Origin: Cercis canadensis
Lineage: Eukaryota > Streptophyta > Magnoliopsida > Fabales > Fabaceae
Reading direction: 5' to 3'
Assembly (NCBI GenBank): GCA_003255065.1
Contig: QAOA01003433.1
Span: 70,743 to 134,742 of the forward strand
DNA: 64,000 bases
In this document: in pieces, positions 23,096 through 33,605 of the stretch
Layout: every line of letters begins with the position of its first letter
Position numbering within the stretch: position 1 is the first letter of the stretch
Notes under the pieces: model-generated
What the model saw: only the letters and a program-made list of their open reading frames with translations
Database searches by the model: none
What the model was told of the DNA's origin: nothing
Program-made: the position numbers and the translations under genes

Positions 23096-23290
23096 GGCAA
23101 CTTGGGTATTTCTAATAGTTATCTGGCTGAGCTTTGGTGGATCTATATTGCTCTAGAGTGAGCTATCGATAAGTAACTATGGAAGGTGATATTTGTGACC
23201 ATGATGTTTCATCTATTCTTTCTTGGCTTGACAAAGCTTGTGGCTTTATATTTATGCAGTCTCCTATAACCGAAATTTAAGAAACTTGGT
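23096..23290 (+). pseudogene. Possible RNase H-like (RVT_3) fragment
   Basis: After an acceptor (TTGTAG, about 23090-23095), the plus frame gives NLGISNSYLAELWWIYIALE, a stop, AIDK, a stop, LWKVIFV. A one-base shift then gives DHDVSSILSWLDKACG. The AELW-x(4)-LE core, the LWKVIF strand and a following acidic residue resemble the RNase H-like domain of plant LINEs and their host derivatives. Two stops and a shift mean it is dead. Assignment is weak and rests on a few residues. Confidence 0.25.
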
Positions 23291-23944
23291 GAACCCTTGC
23301 GAGAAATTCTATTCCTAAGCAGCACAATGGAGGGGGTGGGGGGGCAGCAAACAAAAAAAGGGTAACATACCAAATAATAATAATAAAAAAAAAGAACTGC
23401 AACAAACATATATACAATCTAAATAAACAAATATACCAACATAAAATGAATTGCATTTTTACCTACGATGGTTGTTCACAATGCAAACTCATCTCAAAAT
23501 AGCTATTTAGAAAAGAAATCCCTAGCAAAATAAGGTTTGTAATTAGCAAGAAAATTAATAGCCTAGCAAAATAAAGCAAGCTATCAGCAGCCACATCAAT
23601 TATTCCAAGACATTGCAAGGATTGTATTTCTTGAGAAGCTTCAAATATAGTTTGATTAATGCCTGCAAGACTCTAGGAACTTGGAGAAAATTATTCATAA
23701 AATCAAAGAGAATAAGTTTGGTACATCATGATCCTTCTAGGAACTGAAGCAAAGACAACTACTTAGAGACATTAGTGCCACCAATGACATCCCAACAGAG
23801 ATCATATAGATACAGGAAGACAAATTTTTAAACTAATACATATATTATATAAAGACATAAACATTCATAGAACATTTACAATTAAAAACTAAAAGAAAAA
23901 TTGGTTAGAAGATTTTGTGGATAAAAGAATTTTATTAGAAGAGA
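23291..23944. other. Unassigned DNA inside H2
   Basis: No clear gene. A minus-strand open stretch near 23560-23670, after an acceptor-like TTGCAG, has protein-like composition (INQTIFEASQEIQSL, then IDVAADSLLYFARL) and might be another captured exon. I do not recognise it. Confidence 0.3.
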
Positions 23945-25018
23945 AAGAACACGAATGTTGTGGAGGGTATGGTCAAAGCACTTGCTAGAGTTGTTTCAAA
24001 TGTACAGGTATGGTGTTGATAACATATCCTCCCATCAATTTTTTGCATTCATGCTTTTTGGACATGGTAAAATGCAATATCAAAATGGTATAAACTATAT
24101 TGCTCTTTGTTTTGTTTGCGTGATTATAATTGGATTGCCTTTCTAATTTTTCTTCTCAAACATATATCATTCTCTTTTTCAAATCTTGCTGGTCAAATGA
24201 AAATTTACTTTCACTTTTTCTATCACATTTTCCTTTAAGGGCTACTGTTCTTTCCCTAGATTTGAAAATAGTATATTGGTTAGAAGAAACTTAAAATGCA
24301 TTATGTATGCTCAAGAATCGAGTGAGGAGAGCTTGGCAGCTATAGCAGGAATTTTTAGCAGCAAAGCCAAAGGTATCTATTTTCATATTGAGATTGAGCA
24401 ATTTTATGGACATATGCATATCTTCTTACAAAAATCAAATTATTGTTTTGTGTCCAATTATTTTCATGTACTGAGAATCTTGATGCATGTAACATATGAG
24501 AATTTTTTTTTTTTGTAGGTATTGAATGGAGTCCAGAGAATGATGCATCCAATGCAACAGTCTTAGTTGCTAGTGAACCACATGCCATTACCTTGGCAGT
24601 TGAAGGTCTGTTAGGGGTTGTCTTCACTGTGGCTACTTTGATAGATGAAGCAATAGATGTTGGGGAGGTAATCTTGTATATTCTTTATGTTGGATTTTCT
24701 GTTATACTTTCTTTCGGTTATCTTACATGATAGCATGGTTTCTCCATGTTCAATCGGCTTGAATCCTCTTGATGTGATATTGATCCACCAGCAAAGTGGA
24801 CTGGGAAAACTACTGTTCTCTGCATTTCAATGATTGATTCTCTGTGGCTAACAATACTTGATGCCTTATCTCTTATTGTTTGTCTTCATACAAACACACA
24901 TAGATTATATACACAAATGTTAAATTCTAGTCTATTACAATCTGACTCAGATAATTTAATGGTCACTGTCAAGGCAATTGTATTGGAAATATTAAAGGGC
25001 TATCAGGCATTCACTCAG
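23945..25018 (+). pseudogene. MON2: MON2 homologue fragment captured inside Helitron H2
   Basis: Plus-strand exons match an internal part of plant MON2, a large Sec7-related Golgi/endosome trafficking protein, in order. 23945-24007 reads TNVVEGMVKALARVVSNVQ with donor GTATG. 24312-24372 reads QESSEESLAAIAGIFSSKAK with donor GTATC. 24519-24667 (acceptor TTTTGTAG) reads GIEWSPENDASN, then AVEGLLGVVFTVATL, with donor GTAAT. 24758-24893 and 24955-25018 hold SMIDSLWLTILDALSLI and VLEILKGYQAFTQ, with donor GTAAC. Intron positions look genomic, so DNA, not cDNA, was copied. Damage: the acceptor before 24758 is GG instead of AG, and a TGA sits at about 24770. The fragment starts and stops abruptly and lacks the rest of the gene. 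It lies opposite to the Helitron genes. Confidence 0.8.
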
Positions 25019-26010
25019 GTAACTTGGTTTTGGTATCAACTCAAATTTTTGTCATGAAGGCTTTTTTTGGGCGGGAAAATAATAATCCCTGTTCTGCTTT
25101 CTTATGTTAATGGCATATGAAATATTAACTTCAACATTTTCAATATTGTGGATTTTTTTTTGTTTTTTCTTGACTTTGTCACAAATAATGACATTTGACC
25201 CGACTGGTATACAAATGTTTATAGAAAAGTTGCTGGCAATAGGAAACAATCCCAGGACTACAATAGCTGTTATATATACTTGCTGATTTATAAGAAAATT
25301 GAGTATTTAATTAAAACTCTTTTGGTACTGGACTTTCATGAAATTTTTCTTAATTATCATACACATAAATGTCATTCCTGTTTCTCCACTACATGTATTC
25401 TAGTACATGATTCAACTGCAAAGTTTCACACCAGTTAGCCCAACTATCACAACTTGTTATGTTATAATAGCAGAGTTTAAAAGTAAATGACTCTAGGATA
25501 GTCGAAGTATATTTTTCTTCCTCAAATTTCAGAGGATATTCAATTTTGGCTTTTTATCTAAATATTTTAGTCTTATCTTTCAGTTAGATTACTTTGCTAA
25601 ACCCTCTTGAAGAAACATGAGGGAGAATGAAGGTTTCTTGTGACGTTAAGGAGATGTTGTCAAGGCTTTGAAGTTCATTTTTTTGTTAAAAAATGAATCT
25701 GAATCTCAACATGAAATGGCATGGTGAAAGTAACATCAATATGGGTTTTCCCATGATTTTCTGCTAAAGGAGCAATACAATCAATTTAAGTGCTGGAATG
25801 AATGTAATATAACTTGAAAAACTGAGTGGGAATTATATTTTCTGATTTATGTTATATAGATTCTTTACTACTTTAAATTTCTTGTAGCAGATATGTTCAA
25901 TTATAAAATGTTCTAAATTTTCTCATCCTGAAATGCACTAGAATATAAATGTTTGTAAAGTGGATCTAGGGTTTGTGCTTCTATATTGATCTAGTCTTCT
26001 TGTAAAGAGC
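25019..26010. other. Intron-like or unassigned DNA inside H2
   Basis: Follows the last recognised MON2 exon; the next MON2 exon was not found. AT-rich, no frame with recognisable content. The boundary between the MON2 capture and the next capture lies somewhere here. Confidence 0.4.
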
Positions 26011-26130
26011 AGGACTGGTAGTGGGAGGATAAGTGCTTGCGTAGGTAATGGTTTTGCTGGTGGTGGTGGTGGAATAGTTTCAGTTGATGTTTTCAGTAGG
26101 CATGATGACCCCAAAATATATGTTCATGGT
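26011..26130 (+). pseudogene. Glycine-rich protein fragment (At5g11700-like), captured
   Basis: Forty in-frame codons read RTGSGRISACVGNGFAGG, a Gly run, then VSVDVFSRHDDPKIYVHG. This matches the conserved stretch (TGSGRISACGGNGFAGGGGG, then VSVDVFSRHD) of the large secreted glycine-rich plant proteins of the At5g11700/At5g47020 group. Their function is not well defined. The block is bounded by intron-like DNA, with a splice acceptor-like end before it. The expected continuation after HG is missing. Plus strand, like the MON2 fragment, inside a minus-strand Helitron. Confidence 0.65.
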
Positions 26131-26540
26131 GAGGGTTTTATGTTTACTTGCATTGGTTAGCTCTCTCTATATATACTTAGCAGAATAGCTTACCTGCAAA
26201 TTAAGAACTTGTATATGCTCTAATAAAGTTTCTTCTTTTATTAAAAAAAAAAAAAGGAACTCATATATGCTAAATTCTAATATATAATTGTTATATGTTC
26301 CTTTGCATTATGGAGGCAGGAAGGCTCTCTTATGCTTCTCAATATAGTAAAATATTACTCAACCTCCAGACATTTTCTTATACATAATTAGTGCGAATTG
26401 TAAAGGCAAATAAAGGGAGGAGGCTACCCCTCATAGGCCTTTACTTATAGCCAAGTGTATCCAAAGTGAGTAAAATAGAATAGGCTTGATACTTACTTGC
26501 TAGCTAGCAGACTTCTCTCCAGATGAACTAAATCTTATAC

Positions 26541-26683
26541 CTTGTCTTCTTGCAATTCCTTTAGGGCGGCAATGTTTTCTCTAGAGCATCCAAAAAGAAC
26601 AACTGAACTTCTTACAATTCTTGCAACCTACACTTGAAAAGAAAAGAGCATACCTCGTCAGGTTTGGAGACGGAGAAAATCAT
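26541..26683 (-). CDS. Start of an unidentified spliced gene inside H2
   Basis: Two minus-strand exons join in frame. 26654-26683 holds ATG and ten codons (MIFSVSKPDE, donor GAG then GTATG). 26541-26627 (acceptor GTGTAG, 29 codons, donor AAG then GTATA) reads VARIVRSSVVLFGCS, then RENIAALKELQEDK. No stop interrupts them and both borders fit consensus. A TATA promoter with a non-coding first exon lies upstream at 27043-27123. No later exon was found. I do not recognise the family. It looks like the 5' end of a host gene taken with its promoter. The N at 26873 writes the ATG exon twice (second copy near 26940). Confidence 0.45.
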
Positions 26684-27150
26684 GCAAATAAGAAATAGAA
26701 AGCAAAATAGATTCATAAGCTACTAAAATAGATATTGAGGAATAAACTATTACGAAGAGCAAACCTGTGAGCTTCTACAGACAGAGAAAAACGGCTGTAG
26801 AATTTGTAATGGGGAGAGGCTCATATAGACTGCACTATATATAGAAGTTTAGAGAGTCACAAATTACAAACCNAGAACAACTGAACTTCTTACAATTCTT
26901 GCAACCTACAGTTGAAAAGAAAAGAGCATACCTCGTCAGGTTTGGAGATGGAGAAAATCATGCAAATAAGAAATAGAAAGCAAAATAGATTCATAAGCTA
27001 CTAAAATAGATATTGAGGAATAAACTATTACGAAGAGCAAACCTGTGAGCTTCTACAGACAGAGAAAAACGGCTGTAGAATTTGTAATGGGGAGAGGCTC
27101 ATATAGACTGCACTATATATAGAAGTTTAGAGAGTCACAAATTACAAACC
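26596..27150. other. N-flanking duplication (N at 26873)
   Basis: 26596-26872 repeats as 26874-27150 with one or two differences (CTACACTT against CTACAGTT). Confidence 0.85.
27043..27123 (-). promoter_or_regulatory. Minus-strand promoter with non-coding exon, near H2 5' end
   Basis: TATA (CTATATATAG) at 27114-27123, leader, and splice donor (CTCACAG then GTTTG) at 27043. It drives towards the ATG exon at 26683 (or its N-duplicated copy). It lies 330 bp inside the Helitron 5' end. Confidence 0.45.
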
Positions 27151-27400
27151 CTAATTTATATATTATCATTGACTAATTAACATTTAATATGATTGACAAT
27201 TATAATAAAATGTAATTAATTAATTAAATTGGCAATTATAATAAATTACTCTGCAATTTTTGGTTTCTATTTACTATTAATTATTTCCAGTTATAACATG
27301 TGCTTAATATAGATGTATTACAGATTTTCGGTTTCATTTTTATTTTTTTAATTTTTGTTATTTGAATTGCATTGAATGTGGCTATTTAATTCAATATATT

Positions 27401-27452
27401 GACACGTGTCAAGCTATGGAGGATTAGCATTCTACTTTTAAAGTTATATAGA
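27401..27452 (-). repeat. Helitron H2 5' terminus
   Basis: On the minus strand TC starts at 27452, followed by TATATAACTTTAAAAGTAG and, 42 bp in, the palindrome GACACGTGTC (27401-27410) preceded by GCTT. The same elements recur at the 5' ends near 7871 and 35026. Confidence 0.7.
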
Positions 27453-27527
27453 TGAGACGATATTAATATGAAATCTATTTTTTGAGCTTCAAAACTTATT
27501 GCAAGAATAAAAAATCATTTATTAATA

Positions 27528-27555
27528 GTATTATTATTATTATTATTATTATTAT
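27528..27555. repeat. (TTA)n microsatellite
   Basis: About nine TTA/ATT units just outside the H2 5' end. Confidence 0.9.
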
Positions 27556-27597
27556 GAAGAATGGGGCTTTTAAGCAACAAAACTAAGAGCACCACTG

Positions 27598-30500
27598 TCA
27601 CAACGTAACTAAAAGTCACTACGACGCTAATGGCAGACTTAAAGAAAAAGATTAGTTTTCGAAAGAAAACTTGGAGTCGTCACCAATTGTATTAGGAAAA
27701 TGGAAAATAATTGGAAAATCTCTTTTTAATTAAAAAAAAATGGTCTGCGAACCAAAAAGGATTCAGGAGTCTATTTATGTGTGGGGAAGGTGTTAGGCAC
27801 CCCACAGCATTCGTCTAAAGACGGTTATCCTAAATTAATTGTGCGAACATCAATATGACCAAAGTGTGTGTTTTATTTACCCCAAAATAATAAATACATT
27901 TACTGGAATACCTAACAAAAGTAAAAACAAGGAATTTGAACTTACAATGCATGATTTCTCTACCGAGACCTAAAGCAACCGTCTATGGTGGTGCTGCTTT
28001 CACCTAGGTCAGATAGAGAAAGACATCCTATATAGGACTGACTCGCCCTATCCTTTCATGATAAGTGAAGGGGTATGCAGATACTACACGACACAAATAT
28101 ATTTTTTATATGCATTGCATGAGCTAATTAAAAAGTATGATCCAATATAACATAAGATGAAGAGTGGCCAAGCCTCATGGAGTGTTTCAAGTTTCTATCA
28201 TTTCAATTTGCCAAGCTCCAAAAATATGTGTGCTATCCAAAATTTTCCTCTATATAAGCTCAAAAAGTGTGCATAAAAAATAAGCAACAAACAAGTTAAT
28301 CAAAACAAAATGATTCACATGTGTTCGATATGGTGAAATTATCCTAATTCTATCTGAAGCTATAAACAAAGCAAGAATGTAGCCAAACATAGAAACCTGA
28401 CAACCAGCCTCTATTTTTTTTTTATTTACTAGGAAAAGAGGATATGAATTATCAACAAATTAAATACATTGATGCAAAGATATATGTATAACCTTCTAAA
28501 TGGTTTTAGAATCATGCAAAAAGCACTTGTGAAACTCAAGTTATGCCCAAAACATCATGCAAAGGTCAGAAATCAGAATGACGGAATTTAATGCAAATTT
28601 TATGATTTTTATGGGCTTAATAAATATGGAATTTGGTAACAAAATCTATACCATTTGAAATATACATATCTTATATTTGAAAAGAATTTGGAATTGCATC
28701 AGTCCCCTTTGTATAACTCGAGTTATGAATAAAATGATGCCCAAAGTTCAGAAATTGAGAATGCATAATTTCAAAGTTCAAACAGTCATGTTTGCAAAAC
28801 TTTTGGGATTAGTTGGCTTTAAACCACTCAAATCAAATTACATGGATTGAAAGGTTCACATCTTAAGTTTTCAACAAGAGTGAAATCACATGGAAAAGAT
28901 GTGTATAGCTTGAGTTATCCATGAAACATCATACAATGATCAATGCTAGGCAGGATTTACAAATTATGCTCCAATGCAAAGTAGGAATAAATCATGATAC
29001 AATACATACTCAAATAATGGACCTAAGCATTTAATTCATGTCATAATCCCAATAGCCAAATAAAAGGCATCACACTTTAAAAGCAAAGACAAATTCAAAC
29101 ATAGCATCACACATGCATTTTATCAAACACCTTGAAGGCTCAATCAATATTCAAAATCACTTATAAAAATAGCCTTAAAATCATTCCAAATCAATAAAAA
29201 TACATGTGAACATGCTCCTAGGTCATATTATAATCACCCAAGAGGCTAATTTCAACTAGAAACATGCATAATCAAGTCTCTAAGCACCCAAAAATGTAGA
29301 TGTCAAATTATATACGAGTTCAAGGAGTTAAGAAGTAGAAGAAAGTAATTACTCAATTGAAGCCTTCTAGTGTCAAGATTATAGTGTGCTCATCAATCTA
29401 TGGCTCTCAGTTGCCATGAAAACTTTGAGAGCATTTCATTCTAAACTTTTTCACTTGAACTCATTCGAACACTCATCATAAAGATCTTGTAATTACTTCA
29501 AAGTGAATTTGCAAAAATTAATGCTTATTATTCTAATCTAGTAACATCCACTCTTATTTTATTTAACAAAAATTAATGAAATAAGTCATGTATTCAAGAA
29601 ATGACAAAGTGATGAAGAAATGGTTGAGATAAGATAGGATCTATGCCCCTTGATTTAGGCAAATAAACTTGTCAATGACAAAGTTGTGGAAGAAATAAAT
29701 TTTGGGCAACCCAAAAATTGCCCTAGTGTCAGGCACTGGAGAGGATCATGGAGGCAAAAGAAAGGACATAGAACCCTTATTACAATGGTTGAGAACTTGT
29801 AAATTTGAGGAATGAAAATTTGCCTCAGTGTAAGGATCTAAAGATATTCCCTTTAAGGGTCATGCAATTGATACAAATGAGATTTTTCTTGAATCATGCT
29901 TTGTCCCAGTTTTATTTCTTTTGAAAACCAAAAAACATTTCATGAAAAATTTTACCCCAGTTTATGGTTTTAGCAAACCAATCCTCAAGGAGGTCTTCAA
30001 AAACTTGTAACGTGGTCTTAGGATAAAAGACTTTTATTTTGAAATAAAAGAATAAAAGCTCAAAACTTGATTTTGTCCTTTACCTTATTTCTCAATTTTT
30101 CTTCAATGCCCAACTTCAATAGGCCTTTATGTCATTATTCATTTATCAAAAGGATTCTCATGGGTTGTAATGAGATTTTAGGAATGTAAGATATGGCAAA
30201 TGAAAGAAAAGATGTAAAGGCACAAATATTTAATGTTAGGACAACAATGAGAATCTTGCTTTTGACAACTTGTGATCTTCACAACGTACCCGAAAGTCGC
30301 TACAACACGGATAACAGACTTAAAGAAAAAGATTAGTTTTTGAAAGAAAACTTGGAATCACCACCAATTGTATTAGGAAAATGAGGAACAATTGAAAAAA
30401 CCACTTTTTAATTAAAAAAAATGGTTTGTGAACCAAAAAGAGTTTGGGAGTCTATTTATGCGTGGGGAAGGTGTTAGGCACTCCACAACATCCGTCTAAA

Positions 30501-30656
30501 GACAGTTACCCTAAATTAATTGTGCGAACATCAATATGGCTAAATTGTGTGTTTTATTTACCCCAAAATAATAAATACATTTACTGGAATACCTAAAAAA
30601 AAGTAAAAACAAGGAATTTGAACGTGTAATGTATAATTTCTCTACCGAGACCTAAA
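27598..30656. mobile_element. LTR-like direct repeat pair with non-coding interior
   Basis: A block of about 380 bp at 27598-27976 (starting CACAACGTAACTAAAAGTC, ending CTACCGAGACCTAAA) recurs at 30277-30655 with high similarity, including GGGGAAGGTGTTAGGCAC and TACCCCAAAATAATAAATAC. The 2.3 kb between them has no ORF. It holds three diverged copies of a word set around ACTCAAGTTATG, AAACATCATGC and CAGAAAT (28520-28960), and GTCCCAGTTTTATTTC-type stretches. The repeated block resembles sequence in Tat/Ogre-type LTRs. It may be a non-autonomous LTR element, or an internal repeat within one very long LTR. No PBS or TG...CA ends were fixed. Confidence 0.45.
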
Positions 30657-32083
30657 CTCTTCCACCTCTTCATCGCAAATTTTGCCTAATTAAATTTAAT
30701 AGTCTAGGACAAGAACTCTAGATAGAAACTTTTTGCCTAATTTTTCCTCAAATTTTCTCCCGAGTTTGAAATTTCCAGTTTCATTATTCAAACACGCCTC
30801 ATTGGTGAAAAGACCCTAATATAATTAAAGCATAAAACTCTTCTACTTTTATTTATTTATTTTGTAGATATTGCGTTCGGAAATTGTGTCTTGCATGATA
30901 TATATTTTCCAAGAGAATGAGTAAAAGAATTCCAAAAGGCAGTTGAATTGTGAACAAAAGTCTAAAAAGCCAACTTTATAATCGATGCTTTATTATTCGT
31001 CTTTAACCAATTTCATTTAATTAATTTAATTTAATATATGCTAGAATATTCACCTACTTTCACAAGGATGAATATGATTTTCTGTATTTTGGACATAATG
31101 GCCAATAAGATAGTTCAAGCCCTTGTTAGGAATCAAACCGTGCACGTTAAGAACTCCAAGCTATAATATACTCAAATATTGGTCACCTCATTCCGTTAAG
31201 AAAGACGTGATGTGTAAAAAGTATTTTTCAACTTATGCAATTTGTATTTGTTTTTGAAGTAATGCTAATTGCACAACTTTTATTTTTCAAATATGCACAC
31301 TACTATATAAATGACTTTATGAGTTTTATAAAAAGTTTACGTGAAATCACATAAATTGAAATTAAGCTGCTGTTTATGCAAATTAAGAGTTGCTTGCTTA
31401 TAATACTTTTAAAAGTGAGAAATGATCTTAAATGGTCAATTCTCGCCAGCTATTACTTTGGCTTCATATGAAACTACATATATTTATTGTTCATTTTGTC
31501 ATGCTATAGTCTAGTGAATGTTCCCTCCATGACAGTATCATTATCTTTCATGTGAACAGAAAATCATAGCTCAAAGCATCTTATTCAAAGTCAAGAGAAA
31601 ATCTCATAATAATACTTACATATCACTCATGAGCATACTCCAGCTGAAAAACTACTTAGATAGATAGGCTAGCCAAATTTCAAGTTACGGGAGATTTCCC
31701 CAATAACACAATTTTATCATTTCTAGAAGTAATAAGATGCATCTTTTTCTTGTTGTGATAACTGTTATTAAATAGTTTCCTGAAATGATAAAGATAGTTT
31801 AACTGACATAAATGTAGAAGATGCATAAAGATTTTATACAATATCACAATGACCTACAAGCTAGCATAGATAAAACTCACATTTTCCTCATATAAACAAC
31901 AGAGAACTACAAACAAAGTAAAAGATAAGGAGACAAGTGTTGAATCTTACAGTTATAGGTGATACTTGTACAACAAAAGGTAGCAATGAGATAAGAGCAT
32001 CAAGTATTCTTATCTCTTACACCTAAAGGAGTGGACTTGAACCAAGGTACCCATATTGAAGTTATCTTTTGATATAGCTTGTA
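30657..32083. other. Spacer, no gene recognised
   Basis: AT-rich, no protein-like frame and no structured repeat noticed. Confidence 0.5.
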
Positions 32084-32466
32084 TGTGTTAGAGGCAATTA
32101 CGGGATGGAGAAATATGTTGATTAGCTGTAATTGGGGTGAAACCTCCATTAAAATAATGACCCCTACAATTACATGGGAACATTTCCCTTATTGAATGTT
32201 TTTCTTTTCTTGAAGCCAACGGCTAGTTGTAAGCTAATTGGCTATTTAAGTCTATGTAAGACATGAATAAAGGCATTCAGAAATTTATCTCAAATTTTGT
32301 TGATTAAGGAGGTCTAGAGCACCTCGAATAGCTCTACCAAGAGGATAGCATCCCTCCAAGTATCCTAGAGAATTTTACTTCAAAATAGGTAGACACCGTA
32401 AGCTCGATCCCTGGGCTTTTCCGGTCAACAAGCCTATAACCCGATCTATCTTTAAGCAACTCAACA
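32084..32466 (+). repeat. 5' LTR of the gypsy element (approximate)
   Basis: Starts TGTGTTAGAGG and ends CTCAACA just ahead of the primer site. It contains GGCTATTTAAGTC (TATA-like, about 32241) and GAATAAAGGC (poly(A)-signal-like, about 32269). No second LTR in the window, so the start is inferred from the TG end. Confidence 0.45.
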
Positions 32467-32486
32467 GATTGGTATCAGAGCCAGGC

Positions 32487-33605
32487 ATGTCCGACCACCA
32501 CCTAGAGAAACTAGAGAACAAGACTAGTTCGTTGAATGTGGGACAACAATCCATACAACAAGAAATGAAGGATGTTCAGGAATTACTTATGAAGCACACT
32601 GAGGATATGATTATGGATCTATCCAACCAAATTCAGGAAAAATCAATTTTGAATTCGGGTGGTGGACATGATGAATCCTCTTCTTAAAATTGGAATAAAG
32701 GCAAAGGAATTATGGGTAATAGTCATACAACTGCCCCTAAGATAACCAAGCTTGATTTTCCACGCTATAATGGGATGGAGGATACCATAGAGTGGATTTG
32801 CAGAGCTGAGCAATTTTTTGAGTTTCAACAAAATGAAGAGGAGGACAAGATGCCTATGGTAGGTTATCATTTGGAAGGGAATGTTCAGCTGTGGTATTAA
32901 AGGTTCTGTCAAGGGGTAGGTGCCAATTGGGAATCTTTAAAAGTAGAGTTACACCAGTGTTACGGACCTTCCCATTACCAAAACTTCTTTAGTGACCTCA
33001 TTAAATTAAGGCAACAAGGCAGCGTACGTGAATACCAGCAGGAGTTTGACCGGTTGCTGCATCGTGTGGGACAACTGACTGATGAGCAACAAATTGGTTG
33101 TTTTGTAAGTGGGTTGAAGGAGGCTATAAGGGCAGATGTGCAAGCTGTGGGACTAGTTACCTTGTCAGGGGCTATTGGGTTGGCAGGACTCTATGAGTCT
33201 AAGTTACAAGAAGTACAAAGAGGAAAGACACATGACTTCAAAAAATTTCTTGCGCTCTCCTTACTACCGCCATTACCACCCCTTACGGGCTCAAGGGGTC
33301 AGAACCCAGTCATTAAATGCCTTAGTCTTGCTGAGCTTAAAGATAGAAGAGATAGGGGCCTATGTTTCAATTGTGATGAGAAGTTTGCACTTGGCCATCG
33401 GTGTAAAAAATTATTTTTGATCAATGGTATTTTTTCCACTACCGAAGAAGAAGAGGAGAAGTTAGAACCAGAACAAGATAGCCAAGAAATTCCAGAAATA
33501 AGTCTCCACTCTACCACAGGCACAGCTGCTCCACAAACAATGAGATTAAAAGGGAAGGTTTGGGAGTCTTATCCTTACTATTTTGATCAATTCAGGCAGT
33601 ACACA
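32487..33605 (+). pseudogene. Gypsy gag polyprotein, broken
   Basis: ATG at 32487 (MSDHHLEKLENK), a coiled-coil-like stretch, then the retrotransposon gag core (ITKLDFPRYNGMED, then EWICRAEQFFEF, EGNVQLWY). The frame continues through EYQQEFDRLLHRVGQLTD, FVSGLKEAIR and a zinc-knuckle-like GLCFNCDEKFALGHRCK. The spacing Cys-x2-Cys-x7-His-x-Cys is that of Reina/Tekay-type chromoviruses. In-frame stops occur at about 32685 (TAA) and 32898 (TAA). Gag would form the virus-like particle. The order and motifs are clear; the copy is dead. Confidence 0.75.

Larger units (their letters stand above)
13685..27452 (-). mobile_element. Helitron H2, both ends present, about 13.8 kb
   Basis: The 5' end, on the minus strand, is TCTATATAACTTTAAAAGTA starting at 27452 with A as the preceding base. 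The 3' end is CTAG at 13688-13685 followed by T, so the insertion is between A and T as Helitrons do. An 11-12 bp AT spacer separates CTAG from a perfect GC hairpin (13696-13713). Inside: a Rep-helicase gene (promoter about 22.89 kb, stop 13941) and, between promoter and 5' end, pieces of several host genes. Two N-flanked duplications (16362, 26873) inflate the length by about 0.5 kb. I infer one element from the matching termini; a nested pair cannot be excluded. Confidence 0.7.

Noticed and set aside
23209..23409. Minus-strand 66-codon frame with a Tyr-rich hydrophobic start
   Set aside because: Arises from an AATAATAAT tract; no conserved features.
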